Shown here in pieces: positions 46,211 through 54,440 of a stretch of 64,000 nt of DNA. Numbering within the stretch: the stretch's first letter is position 1; each line of letters starts with the position of its first letter. Under the pieces are notes generated by a model, which was given only the letters and a program-made list of their open reading frames with translations, was not told the origin of the DNA and ran no database searches. Source of the stretch: Paracoccaceae bacterium (GTDB lineage: Bacteria; Pseudomonadota; Alphaproteobacteria; Rhodobacterales; Rhodobacteraceae); contig WLWX01000001.1 in assembly GCA_012103375.1 (NCBI GenBank), positions 1,850,501 to 1,914,500 on the forward strand. The letters are read 5' to 3'. Position numbers and translations under genes: made by a program.

Positions 46211-47038
46211 TTACCCTTTTACGGCCCCTGCCACCATCGAGCCGGTAATCCGTCGATACATGATCAGACCCAGAAGAAGCGGCGGCAGCGCGGCGATGAC
46301 CATCACAGCCGCCGCGACCCCCCATTGAACACCGCCGCCGGAGGTTGCGAAAAAGAAGGACGCGCCAACGGTCATTGGCACCGCATCGCTGGTGGTCAGC
46401 ATCAAACCAAACAGGAATTCATTCCAGGCGGTGATGAAGCCAAACACAAATGTGGTGATCAGTGCGGGCCGGCACAGTGGCAGAACGACACGAAGCAGCC
46501 GCCGCCCGGTGCGTGCGCCATCCATGCGCGCGGCCTCTTCCAGTTCAAGGGGCAAATCGGCGATCGCATTGACCAGCAACATCAGCGTCAAAGGCAGATT
46601 CACGATCGCAAGGATCAGACCCAAACCCAATTGCGTATCAAGCAGGCCGATAGCCGCGTACATTAGATAGATCGGGATCGCGAAGATGATCAACGGCAGC
46701 GCACGCAGGTTCACGATGGCCGGGAACAGGATGCTGCGGCCATAACCGCGCCGGACCATCGGCCAGGCCAGCGGAAATGCAACGATCATCGGCAGAATCG
46801 CCCCGATCAACGCCGCCACCAGCGAATTCCACAGATAGTCGTACACGTTCAGGCGATCACTGATGGTCAACACCGTCGCGAAGTTTTCCAGTGTCGGTGC
46901 CTCGATCCAAAGCGACGGGTTGCGATTAACCTCTCTGGGGCCTTTGAAGGCCGTTGCAAATGTCGCGATCACCGGAAAGTTCATGACGAATGCGGCAATT
47001 ATGAAAACGATCCATCGCGGACCCATGCGGCGCTTCAT
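46211..47038 (-). CDS. Sugar ABC transporter permease (MalG type)
   Basis: This permease of about 275 residues starts at ATG 47038, which overlaps the previous permease stop as ATGA (MKRRMGPRWIVF). It has six helices and the EAA loop ELEEAARMDGARTGRRLLRVVLPLC. It pairs with the upstream permease to form the channel of a CUT1-type sugar importer. Sequence alone does not give the sugar; the nanE/ROK genes in front suggest an amino sugar. Confidence 0.91.
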   Translation of the reverse strand: MKRRMGPRWIVFIIAAFVMNFPVIATFATAFKGPREVNRNPSLWIEAPTLENFATVLTISDRLNVYDYLWNSLVAALIGAILPMIVAFPLAWPMVRRGYGRSILFPAIVNLRALPLIIFAIPIYLMYAAIGLLDTQLGLGLILAIVNLPLTLMLLVNAIADLPLELEEAARMDGARTGRRLLRVVLPLCRPALITTFVFGFITAWNEFLFGLMLTTSDAVPMTVGASFFFATSGGGVQWGVAAAVMVIAALPPLLLGLIMYRRITGSMVAGAVKG

Positions 47039-47901
47039 CGTGATGCCCTCCGCAGTAGCCACTGGGCGACTGACAGAACGACAAAGGCAGAGGCGAACAA
47101 CAGGATTGCCGCGGCCATTGACTTGCCAATCTCTCCGCGGCGCAAAAACGTCTCGAATATATAAATCGACATTGACGTCGTGGACCCGCCCGGCCCAGAA
47201 CCGACAAGGGTATAGATATTATCAAACACCCGGAACCCGTCGATGAAGCGGATGAATACCGCCACGAACAACGTCGGCAGCATCAGCGGGAATTCGATCT
47301 TCCAGAACAACCGCCAAGGCCTTGTGCCATCAACGGTCGCGGCCTCGCGCATTTCCTGGGGAATGGATTGATAGGCGGTCAGAAACAGCAAGAAGGCGAA
47401 AGGTGTCCATTGCAGTGTTTCTGCAAGGATCACGGTGGTGAACACATTCTTCGGGCTCAGAAATGCGGGAGAGGAGCCAAGCCAGCTGTAAAGGTAATAG
47501 GGGATAGGCCCGGCGAATTCGTTCAGGATCAACCGATACATCAGCCCCATCATCGCAGGGGCGACAATCATCGGAATGATAAGGATCGCGACAATCCACG
47601 AATGTTTCTGGATTAACGGCGCAAGATAGACGGCCAGCGCCAGCCCAAGCGCGCATTCCAGAACTGCCGTGATCGTGCCGAAGCGCAATGAAAACCAGGC
47701 CGCCTGCCAAAAGGTCTTGTCGGCGGTCACGTCGCGAAAATTCTGCAAACCCGAAAACTCGGGCGATCTGAGTGTTTCGAAGCTGGTTTCGGAAAAGCCG
47801 TAAATCAGGCTCAGGATGACCGGAAAGCCAAGGATCGCCAAAAGAAACAGGGTCGTCGGGCTGGCCAGCACGGCGTTTTCAAGCTTGTATTTTTTCACCA
47901 T
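47035..47901 (-). CDS. Sugar ABC transporter permease (MalF type)
   Basis: This 288-residue permease has the CUT1 arrangement: a first helix around 12-35 (LASPTTLFLLAILGFPVILSLIYGF is the run, given here as position), a long periplasmic segment, and the EAA loop EMREAATVDGTRPWRLFWKIEFP at about 185-207. It follows the binding protein gene after 64 bases. Confidence 0.91.
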   Translation of the reverse strand: MVKKYKLENAVLASPTTLFLLAILGFPVILSLIYGFSETSFETLRSPEFSGLQNFRDVTADKTFWQAAWFSLRFGTITAVLECALGLALAVYLAPLIQKHSWIVAILIIPMIVAPAMMGLMYRLILNEFAGPIPYYLYSWLGSSPAFLSPKNVFTTVILAETLQWTPFAFLLFLTAYQSIPQEMREAATVDGTRPWRLFWKIEFPLMLPTLFVAVFIRFIDGFRVFDNIYTLVGSGPGGSTTSMSIYIFETFLRRGEIGKSMAAAILLFASAFVVLSVAQWLLRRASR

Positions 47902-47965
47902 GCCCGCGTGCCCTAATCAGAATGGAACGCGGCAATCTTATCAGCCGCCGCGTTCCGGATAGTGT

Positions 47966-49267
47966 TTACTTCAAAAGCTCGGTCATCGCGTCTGTTGTGT
48001 TACCCAGCGCCGTGTCGAGGTCTTGCGTCCCGGCCCAGAAGCCCGTGAACTCTTTGGCCTGTGCTTCATAGACGGACAGCGCATTGGCCGAGGTTCCGCC
48101 GTTCATCACAAACCCATAGGTCGAGGCGTATTCGCCCGATTGCACCAGATCGGGACGATCATCGGCAAGCTTCGCCGCAGTGGCGCCTGCCAAACCCGGT
48201 GCACCACCAGCCTTGGCATAGGCGATGGCGGCCTCTTCAGTCGACATCCACTGCAGGAACGCGATTGCACCGTCTTTGTTGGTCGCGGCCGCATTCAGGC
48301 CCAGGCCCAGCCCGTGAATATGGGTGAACCGACCCTCGGGGCCCGATGGCGGTGCAAAAGTTCCCGTATCGGGCTGCGCGCCGATCAGATCATTTGCTGC
48401 GGCGTTCCATTGCACCATCGCAGCGACCTGGCCCGAAGAATAGGCCGCGTTGGCTTCTGCGTATTCATACGAGGTGGAATCAGGGGGTGTTGCGCCCAGT
48501 TCGAACAGTTTGTTGGCCATCGACAGTGCGGTTCTGTACGCCTCGCTATCCACGGTGATGTTGCCATCGGCGTCCATCCAATCCGCACCATAGCTGCGCG
48601 GCCATGAATGAAAGACCATCATGTTGAACAACAGGTTCTTGGCTTGAATCACCGTCCCATAGCGCGTCGGGCTGTCGGGATTCACCGATTGCGAGAAATA
48701 CAGCGCATTGGCCACAAAATCCTGCCAGGTCCAGTCTTCCGGTGACTTGGGCGCCAGCGCTTCGCCCAGATGCTCTTGCGCGATCTCGGAGTATTTTGCC
48801 TTGGCCGCGTCGTCGGCAAGCAAAGCCTCGATCAGGTCCGTGCGATAATAAAGGAAGTGGAGCGACAGGTCCGTCGGCACGCCGTATTGGGCGCCCTCAA
48901 ACTGCATGGTTTTCAGGACTGTGTCGCCAAACACCGCGCCAGCCTCATCCGAAAGGGGAATTGGCTCCAGAAATGGTGCGTATTTCCCGATCGAATAGGT
49001 CGCCAGCAAATTTGCGTCAAAAGCGGTGCTGCCGGCGGCCAGATCCACCTGCAATTTGTCAAAAAACCCATCGCGAGAGGTGAACAGCAACTCGACCTTG
49101 TCTTCGTCAGCAACGTCTGCCCTGGCGTTGTACATTTCCGCCGCCGCGCGCAATGCGGTTTCTTCCGGGCCGCCGGGCCAGCCCAGAACGGTGACTTCGG
49201 CATGCACCGCCCCGGCAAGAAGGGATGTCAGCGCTGTGACGCCCAGTAATTTTGCATTCAGTTTCAT
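47966..49267 (-). CDS. Sugar ABC transporter binding protein (SBP family 1)
   Basis: This 433-residue periplasmic receptor has the signal peptide LLGVTALTSLLAGAVHAE (cleavage near residue 23). The family-1 pattern includes GKYAPFLEPIPLSDEAG, YGVPTDLSLHFLYYRTDLIE and VAMVQWNAAANDLIGA, with aromatic residues lining the sugar cleft. It lies 12 bases after the ROK kinase gene. Its cargo is probably an amino sugar or sialic acid derivative judging by nanE and the kinase, but a galactose-type sugar is possible given the genes downstream. Confidence 0.9.
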   Translation of the reverse strand: MKLNAKLLGVTALTSLLAGAVHAEVTVLGWPGGPEETALRAAAEMYNARADVADEDKVELLFTSRDGFFDKLQVDLAAGSTAFDANLLATYSIGKYAPFLEPIPLSDEAGAVFGDTVLKTMQFEGAQYGVPTDLSLHFLYYRTDLIEALLADDAAKAKYSEIAQEHLGEALAPKSPEDWTWQDFVANALYFSQSVNPDSPTRYGTVIQAKNLLFNMMVFHSWPRSYGADWMDADGNITVDSEAYRTALSMANKLFELGATPPDSTSYEYAEANAAYSSGQVAAMVQWNAAANDLIGAQPDTGTFAPPSGPEGRFTHIHGLGLGLNAAATNKDGAIAFLQWMSTEEAAIAYAKAGGAPGLAGATAAKLADDRPDLVQSGEYASTYGFVMNGGTSANALSVYEAQAKEFTGFWAGTQDLDTALGNTTDAMTELLK

Positions 49268-49279
49268 GATGATAGCTCC

Positions 49280-50125
49280 CTAAGTTTTTGTTGCATCGTG
49301 CAGTGCCGCAATGCCCGAAACGCCCGCGTTGGCACCAAGCGCGGCAGGGCGAAGTTCAGGCTGCAGTTCCAGCCTCAACCCTTTGAGATGTGATTTCACG
49401 CGATCCAGATAGATCGGCACCAGCCCGATGCCGCCCCCGATCACGATATGCGCGGGATCAAGGATAAGCTTGATATCTGCGCAAAGTGCGGCGACGCCCT
49501 TGGCTGAGGCATCAAAGATACCCTCGGCCCAGGGCACACCGTTTTTGGCCTGTTCGAAGATCTCTGGGACAGTCAGATTGTGGCCAAGCGCGCGCGCCTG
49601 GCGTTCCATTGCTTTGCCGGAAATCCGGTCTTCCAGACGCTCGCCAGAAATGCCGCGCGTTTGTCCGAAATGCCCCGAAAGACCAGATGCGCCAATTAAC
49701 AGGCGCCCGTCCGCAATGATGCCGCCGCCGACACCGGTCGAGATTGTCAGGAAGACCATATCCCATCCCAAGTCGGCCCCGAACGCGAATTCGCCGTATG
49801 CGGCTGCCTGCGCGTCATTTGCCAGAACCGGAACATGCCCGAAACGGTCCGCTACGCGATCTGACAGCGGATACCTGCCATCAATATCCAGCGTCTTGTC
49901 GTTCAGCGCCGACCAAATCCCACTTGCAACGTGGCCGGTCACCGCAAAGGCCACTCCGTCATAGCGCCCGTGCCAATCACCGACGCGGCCCTGAATATCG
50001 TCAAGCATCTGATCTGGCGTTGCCCCGGTACGGGTGGGGAACGAACGCACGTCGCGCAACTGCCCGCCGTCGGCCAGCGCCGCCAGCGTTTTTGTTCCAC
50101 CAAGGTCAATGGCAAGGATTGTCAT
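49280..50125 (-). CDS. nanK: ROK-family sugar kinase (NanK-like), lacking the zinc motif
   Basis: This 281-residue ROK kinase begins with the phosphate-binding AIDLGGTKTLAAL. LANDAQAAAYGE carries the catalytic aspartate (NDA), and ISTGVGGGII is the second phosphate loop. Most ROK kinases then have HxxxxxxxCxCGxxGCxE, which binds zinc. Here the segment reads SGHFGQTRGISGERLEDR with no cysteine, so zinc binding is lost. It overlaps nanE by four bases (ATGA), which supports ManNAc as substrate: phosphorylation, then epimerisation to GlcNAc-6-phosphate. Confidence 0.82.
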   Translation of the reverse strand: MTILAIDLGGTKTLAALADGGQLRDVRSFPTRTGATPDQMLDDIQGRVGDWHGRYDGVAFAVTGHVASGIWSALNDKTLDIDGRYPLSDRVADRFGHVPVLANDAQAAAYGEFAFGADLGWDMVFLTISTGVGGGIIADGRLLIGASGLSGHFGQTRGISGERLEDRISGKAMERQARALGHNLTVPEIFEQAKNGVPWAEGIFDASAKGVAALCADIKLILDPAHIVIGGGIGLVPIYLDRVKSHLKGLRLELQPELRPAALGANAGVSGIAALHDATKT

Positions 50126-50814
50126 TTGTCGCCATTCCGCTGGGACATCGCGGCGCGGATATCGCGCGCGAACCAGGATGTGATGTGTTCCGGTCGCGTG
50201 ATGGCCGAACCGACAACCACAGCATCCGCGCCCGCAGCGATGGCCTGCGCTGCAAGGTCGGGCCGGTTATAGCGTCCTTCCGCCACAACAAACCTGCCAA
50301 GCCTGGCCGCAGACCGCACCAGCGCAAGATCAGGCTCGGTCGGGGCCGGGGCATCAACATAGCCGGACATGGTCGTCCCAAGAAGCGCACAGCCCAGTTG
50401 CGCCGCCTTACGCATTTCTTCGCTGGTCGAGCAATCGGCCATCGCCAGTTTTCCATGCCCGTGAACCGTATTGGCCAGAACCTCGCACCGTTCGGGTCGC
50501 GCCCGGTCGGTCGCGTCAAAGGCAATTATGTCAGCGCCCGCCTGGGCCAGCGCGTCCACATCTTCGATGGTCGAGGTGATCCGCACAGCGGTATCAGGAC
50601 GGTCACTTTTTATCAGCCCGATGATCGGCACATCCGTGACCTTGCGAACGGCACGCAGATTGTCAGCCCCTTCGATGCGAAGCCCGCACGCCCCACCCGC
50701 CAAAGCGGCAAGTGCAAAACGCGCCACGATGTCCGGCTGATCCAGCGGGCCGGATGGAACCGGCTGGCATGAAACGACAAGCCCTTCGCTGAGTTGTTTC
50801 AATAGCTGATGCAC
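50122..50814 (-). CDS. nanE: N-acetylmannosamine-6-phosphate 2-epimerase
   Basis: This TIM-barrel epimerase of about 230 residues converts ManNAc-6-P to GlcNAc-6-P. Motifs are LVVSCQPVPSGPLDQPD near the start, VPIIGLIKSD (the catalytic lysine), AGADIIAFDATDR, MADCSTSEE and VVGSAITRPEHIT at the C-terminus. I choose GTG 50814 (VHQLLKQLSEG), which follows GGGGGA by four bases, over the upstream GTG at 50847. It is the first gene of a leftward run that includes the kinase, the sugar ABC transporter and, further on, galactose-pathway genes. No sialic acid lyase gene is in view. Confidence 0.9.
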   Translation of the reverse strand: MHQLLKQLSEGLVVSCQPVPSGPLDQPDIVARFALAALAGGACGLRIEGADNLRAVRKVTDVPIIGLIKSDRPDTAVRITSTIEDVDALAQAGADIIAFDATDRARPERCEVLANTVHGHGKLAMADCSTSEEMRKAAQLGCALLGTTMSGYVDAPAPTEPDLALVRSAARLGRFVVAEGRYNRPDLAAQAIAAGADAVVVGSAITRPEHITSWFARDIRAAMSQRNGDK

Positions 50815-50850
50815 ACGGCGTCCCCCATGCCAGTCAGACAACACCACTTA

Positions 50851-50884
50851 CATACCAGTAGTCAATGTTCAGCCAACTGGTATG
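50851..50884. promoter_or_regulatory. GntR/UTRA-type operator upstream of nanE
   Basis: CATACCAG at 50851-50858 and its reverse complement CTGGTATG at 50877-50884, 18 bases apart. The second arm is followed by GACC, also giving TGGT-N4-ACCA, the classic HutC/UTRA-type core. The same CTGGTATG occurs twice upstream of the broken gntR gene at 53265-53293, so both promoters were probably controlled by that regulator. Confidence 0.72.
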
Positions 50885-51421
50885 GACCAAGATGCTTGGG
50901 CAGGACCCACCATGGCAGTTTGTCGGAGGGCAAGCGCCTGGCCCTAGATCAACTGCCCGGTGCTGAGGTCTGAAACGAAGTCATATCGTTCACCATGATA
51001 GCGCGTTTCGGTAAATTCCACCGTTCGCCCATCCGCCAGAAAGCAGCGTCGTTCGATGATCAGCAATGGCTGGCCGACGTCACTGTCCAAAGCATCAGCC
51101 TCGGCGCGGGTCATCACGCCGGCCCGAATCCGCTGGACCCCACGCGCGGGCGCGAAACTGGCATTTCTCAATGCTTCGTAAAGCGAGTCCTTGACCAACT
51201 CATGGCTGTGAAGAAATGCCTGGGGGACTGTCGCACGCTCAATCGCGATGGGCAGGTCGTCAGCAAACCTGATCCGCACCAGTCGGACAATCTGATCTGT
51301 CGTGGGAACACCCAATGCCAACGACTCGCTGGGCGTCGGCAGCGCCACCTGACGCAGCAGCCACCTTTGCCCCGGTTTGGTCCCCCTGGCGCGCAGTTCT
51401 TCCGAAAAGCCGGTAATCGCC

Positions 51422-52956
51422 GATTCTGTGGAAAAACAACGTGTTGCGGGCGCAGAAAGTAGCGATTTGAACATAGCGCGAGCGCCTTTCTGATCAGGCT
51501 TTGCGCGTTTGCTGCGGTGCAGGAAAGATCTTTGCCAGTTTGCGAAGGTTTTGGGCAGTGGCGGCGAGCAGGAATTCGTCATTTGCGCCGCATGGTCCAC
51601 GTAATCGGAGCCGTCCCAGGCCGAGAATGCGCTTGAGGTGGGCAAAGAGCATTTCGACCTTCTTCCGGAGCTTCACCGAGATCTTGTATTGCGGCGTTTT
51701 GGCGATTGCGCGGGCGATGTCGCGAGCGTCCTCATGTTCCTCACGGGTGATCTTACGGGCGTCGGCATTCGGGCAGCACTTCGGCTTGGAAGGACAGGAT
51801 TGGCAGGTGTGCTTCAGCGCTTGGTACTTGGCCACGCCCTTGCCGGTTGGGCCGCGATTGGGGTCGGAGTAGTTTCGGCGGAACTGCTTCAGAGCCTCGC
51901 CTTCCGGGCAGATGTATTGATTGTTCTCGGCATCCCATTCGAAGTCAGCTCGGGACCAGGTGCCATCGGTGCGCCCGGCTTTGTCGAAGACCGGGATGTG
52001 CGGTGCGATCTTTTCACCCACCAGCCATCCGAGCATGGGTCCCGATCCGTAGGCGGTGTCGGCGATCAGCCGTTCGGGATGAAGATCGAAGCGCTCTTTG
52101 GCCCGCTTCAGCATCGTCTTGGTTGACCCCACCTCGGCTTGACGGATCGACCGTGTCGCTTCCACGTCGACGATGACACCATGATCGGTATCGATGAGAT
52201 AGTTGTCGGAGTAGGCAAAAAATGCGGGACCCTTACGCGCCGCCGTCCACTGGCTGGCTGGGTCGGAATAGGACGTGAACTTTGGCTCGACCGGTGTCGC
52301 TGCTCCGAATGCGGCCTCATCCAGAGTGTCGAGATACTCGCGGACCGCGCGGGGTGCAGCGTCTGCATCGATCCGCGCAATGTCCCATTCTTCCTTTGGC
52401 GCAGAGTACTGCTTGTTGGCATCCGCCTCGATCAAGCTGGCATCGACGGCCAGGCGCTGACCGCTGACGAGACCTTCGGCGATGCATCGCGCGACCGTGG
52501 TCTCGAAGAGATGGCGCAGCAGCTCACTCTCGCGGAACCGACCATGCCGGTTCTTTGAAAAGGTCGAGTGATCCGGCACCCGATCGGCCAGGTCGAGCCG
52601 ACAAAACCACCTGTACGCGAGGTTCAAGTGTACCTCTTCACAGAGCCGCCGCTCGGACCGGATGCCGAAGCAGTAACCGACGATCAGCATCCGGATCAGC
52701 AGTTCAGGATCGATCGAAGGACGACCGGTGTGGCTGTAGAAATCGGCAAGATGGGCGCGGATGCTGCTCAGATCGACGAAACGATCAATCGATCGCAGCA
52801 GGTGATCTTGCGGGACATGGTCTTCCAGCGAGAACTCATAGAACAGCGCCGCCTGTGCTTCCTGCCTCGGTCCCATCATGGCTGATCCTCCCGCTTGTTG
52901 AGAGGATTGAATCAGCGCCATAGCCCTCGATCAAGCAGGAGTTTTTCAACAAAATT
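51422..52956 (-). mobile_element. IS1182-type insertion sequence inside the nan regulator gene
   Basis: The element is about 1535 bp. Its ends, read inward, are GATTCTGTGGAAAAACAACG on the left and AATTTTGTTGAAAAACTCCT on the right. Each matches the 20-bp end of the 218-bp MITE at about 16-17 positions. The flanking 4-bp sequences (CGCC and AGCA on the + strand) are not identical, so either the duplication has decayed or the exact boundary differs by a base or two. The frame arithmetic of the host gene supports a 4-bp duplication. Confidence 0.85.
51494..52879 (-). CDS. IS1182-family transposase
   Basis: This 461-residue DDE transposase starts at ATG 52879 (MMGPRQEAQAALF) after GGGAGGA. The frame extends 14 codons further, but those lack a ribosome site. 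The N-terminal DUF772-like part reads IDPELLIRMLIVGYCFGIRSERRLCEEVHLNLAYRWFC. The catalytic domain has AVDASLIEADAN (first D), a central LIADTAYGSG (second D) and a late helical KKVEMLFAHLKRILGLGRLRLRG (E). A cysteine-rich insertion (CQSCPSKPKCC) is typical of IS1182. The frame is intact, so the element is probably active. Confidence 0.92.
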   Translation of the reverse strand: MMGPRQEAQAALFYEFSLEDHVPQDHLLRSIDRFVDLSSIRAHLADFYSHTGRPSIDPELLIRMLIVGYCFGIRSERRLCEEVHLNLAYRWFCRLDLADRVPDHSTFSKNRHGRFRESELLRHLFETTVARCIAEGLVSGQRLAVDASLIEADANKQYSAPKEEWDIARIDADAAPRAVREYLDTLDEAAFGAATPVEPKFTSYSDPASQWTAARKGPAFFAYSDNYLIDTDHGVIVDVEATRSIRQAEVGSTKTMLKRAKERFDLHPERLIADTAYGSGPMLGWLVGEKIAPHIPVFDKAGRTDGTWSRADFEWDAENNQYICPEGEALKQFRRNYSDPNRGPTGKGVAKYQALKHTCQSCPSKPKCCPNADARKITREEHEDARDIARAIAKTPQYKISVKLRKKVEMLFAHLKRILGLGRLRLRGPCGANDEFLLAATAQNLRKLAKIFPAPQQTRKA

Positions 52957-53264
52957 AGCAGACAGCGTCTTTTCGACCCGAGGCGTCACGGAACTGCGCG
53001 CGCCCTGCCGTCGTTTCAGCAGACCGCTTGCGGCCAGGTCATCCAGAGCGCGCCGAACGGTGACCCGGCTGACGTTCAGACGGCTTGCAAGCGTCCGCTC
53101 ACTCGGCAGGACACCATTGGTGCCCAGAACGCCGACGTTCACAGCCTCGGCCAGGGCACCGGACAGTTTTTGATACAAGGGCGATGTGCTGTCCTTGCGA
53201 TCAAGATACTCGATCAGGAAATCAATTGCCGGATCTGCCTTGGCCATGTTCGCCCCCGTTGCAT

Positions 53265-53293
53265 CTGGTATGCTTCAAGATTGAACTGGTATG
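53265..53293. promoter_or_regulatory. Tandem CTGGTATG sites upstream of the broken gntR gene
   Basis: CTGGTATG at 53265-53272 and again at 53286-53293, 21 bases start to start (two helical turns). The same 8-mer forms the inverted pair upstream of nanE. They lie 18 bases upstream of the regulator's ATG, consistent with autoregulation. Confidence 0.65.
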
Positions 53294-53345
53294 CAAGGCG
53301 TTTGGTGGGCTGATGGGTCGAAGGCGGATTCTGTCGCAGGGCCCC

Positions 53346-54422
53346 TCAGGCGGAACCCGAGGTGTTTTGATCCGCAAAGAACTGGTCGTCAAACGGCAGG
53401 CATAGCTGTTTACCACCGGCCTCTGTCACTTTAAGCGCCCCGTTCCGAACCGTAATTCGATCAATGGCATTCCACTGGTCCGGTCGTGCAACCGCGACTA
53501 TTGCGTGGCGGATTTCAACGACGTGATCCGCCCCGAGGTTGAGGGCCGTGGGAACCCCAAGCTCTGTCAGCTGGCTGGGTTCAAGGCTGCGCCGGTGACC
53601 GCTATGCAATCCGCTGCATCCGTCCTCGATCCCCAAAACCCCCTGCTGCCCTTCCCACGGCGGATCACGAAGCGAGCCATGGGCAAACCATTGCATCGTT
53701 GTCGGCAATACCGCCGCATCGCGCAGCACGATCAGGATGTCGTCTTCGGCATTGCGCAACACAGCGGTCCAGCCAATCTGCTGGGTCTGGGCGTCGATCA
53801 ATGCAACAAAATCATCGTGGCAGTGTGAAAGCGGAAAACGTGTCAGATCCGCGATGCCCGTCAGAGCCGGAAAGCGGGTCAGATCATCTGACTGTGCCGG
53901 ATATTGCAAGGCATTCATGTCCGTGCCAACCACCGCGTCGGGCGTCAGCGCCAGCCGTTTCGGGGAATGACTGATTTGCCCGCCGTCCCGCATATGGGTC
54001 ACCACGTGATGCGCCACCGGAATCGCGCCAGATCCGCCAACGAACCAATGACGCTGATACAGAACCGGCGCATCGGGCGCACAGCGCAGGTGTTTGAAAA
54101 GCCTGGCGCCCAGGATCTCACGGTTCAGCGCAAAGATCGCCTCCGCTTCGCTGATATCCTCTGTCAGCGACCAGGCGCTATTGGCCGACCACCCATGGAG
54201 CGGTGCGGGTTCAATATCGCTGTCAGCAAAGGGCGCGCAGAAAAAATCGCCCGACAAACACCGCTCCACCGGCGGGTCATGGCTGATCGCCTGATCTGCC
54301 CAGGGCGCGGTAAAAAGCGGGGTCAGCCTGCGGTTGTCATGCTGCGCGGCGAAACCTCGTAAATGACCAACACGAAGATCCAGCGCGACCGATGCGCAGG
54401 GGCTGTGAAGCTGATGAAACAT
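53346..54422 (-). CDS. Putative mutarotase-like (aldose-1-epimerase superfamily) protein
   Basis: This 358-residue soluble protein has no signal peptide and beta-rich composition. The segments VGHLRGFAAQHDNRRLTPLFTAPWAD, CLSGDFFCAPFAD and the histidines in HWFVGGSGAIPVAHHVVTHM look like the sugar-binding sandwich of galactose-mutarotase-like proteins, but I cannot place the catalytic His/Glu pair with confidence. It is the last gene of the Pot-type/enolase operon, 18 bases after the SDR gene. A sugar-acid or aldose handling role fits the context. Treat the fold assignment as tentative. Confidence 0.5.
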   Translation of the reverse strand: MFHQLHSPCASVALDLRVGHLRGFAAQHDNRRLTPLFTAPWADQAISHDPPVERCLSGDFFCAPFADSDIEPAPLHGWSANSAWSLTEDISEAEAIFALNREILGARLFKHLRCAPDAPVLYQRHWFVGGSGAIPVAHHVVTHMRDGGQISHSPKRLALTPDAVVGTDMNALQYPAQSDDLTRFPALTGIADLTRFPLSHCHDDFVALIDAQTQQIGWTAVLRNAEDDILIVLRDAAVLPTTMQWFAHGSLRDPPWEGQQGVLGIEDGCSGLHSGHRRSLEPSQLTELGVPTALNLGADHVVEIRHAIVAVARPDQWNAIDRITVRNGALKVTEAGGKQLCLPFDDQFFADQNTSGSA

Positions 54423-54440
54423 GGCTTTGGCGGACCAACC

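Larger units (their letters stand above)
50944..53247 (-). pseudogene. GntR/HutC-type (UTRA) regulator of the nan locus, split by an IS1182-type element
   Basis: The N-terminal part (53247 to about 52957) has the winged helix GVLPSERTLASRLNVSRVTVRRALDDL and ends RVEKTLSA. The UTRA domain resumes left of the element as ITGFSEELRARGTKPGQRW and runs to 50944. Joining SA to ITGFSEEL is what intact HutC-family proteins show. Removing the 1535-bp element and a 4-bp duplication leaves exactly 255 codons including the stop. With the regulator lost, nan and sugar-uptake genes should be derepressed if it was a repressor. Confidence 0.92.
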
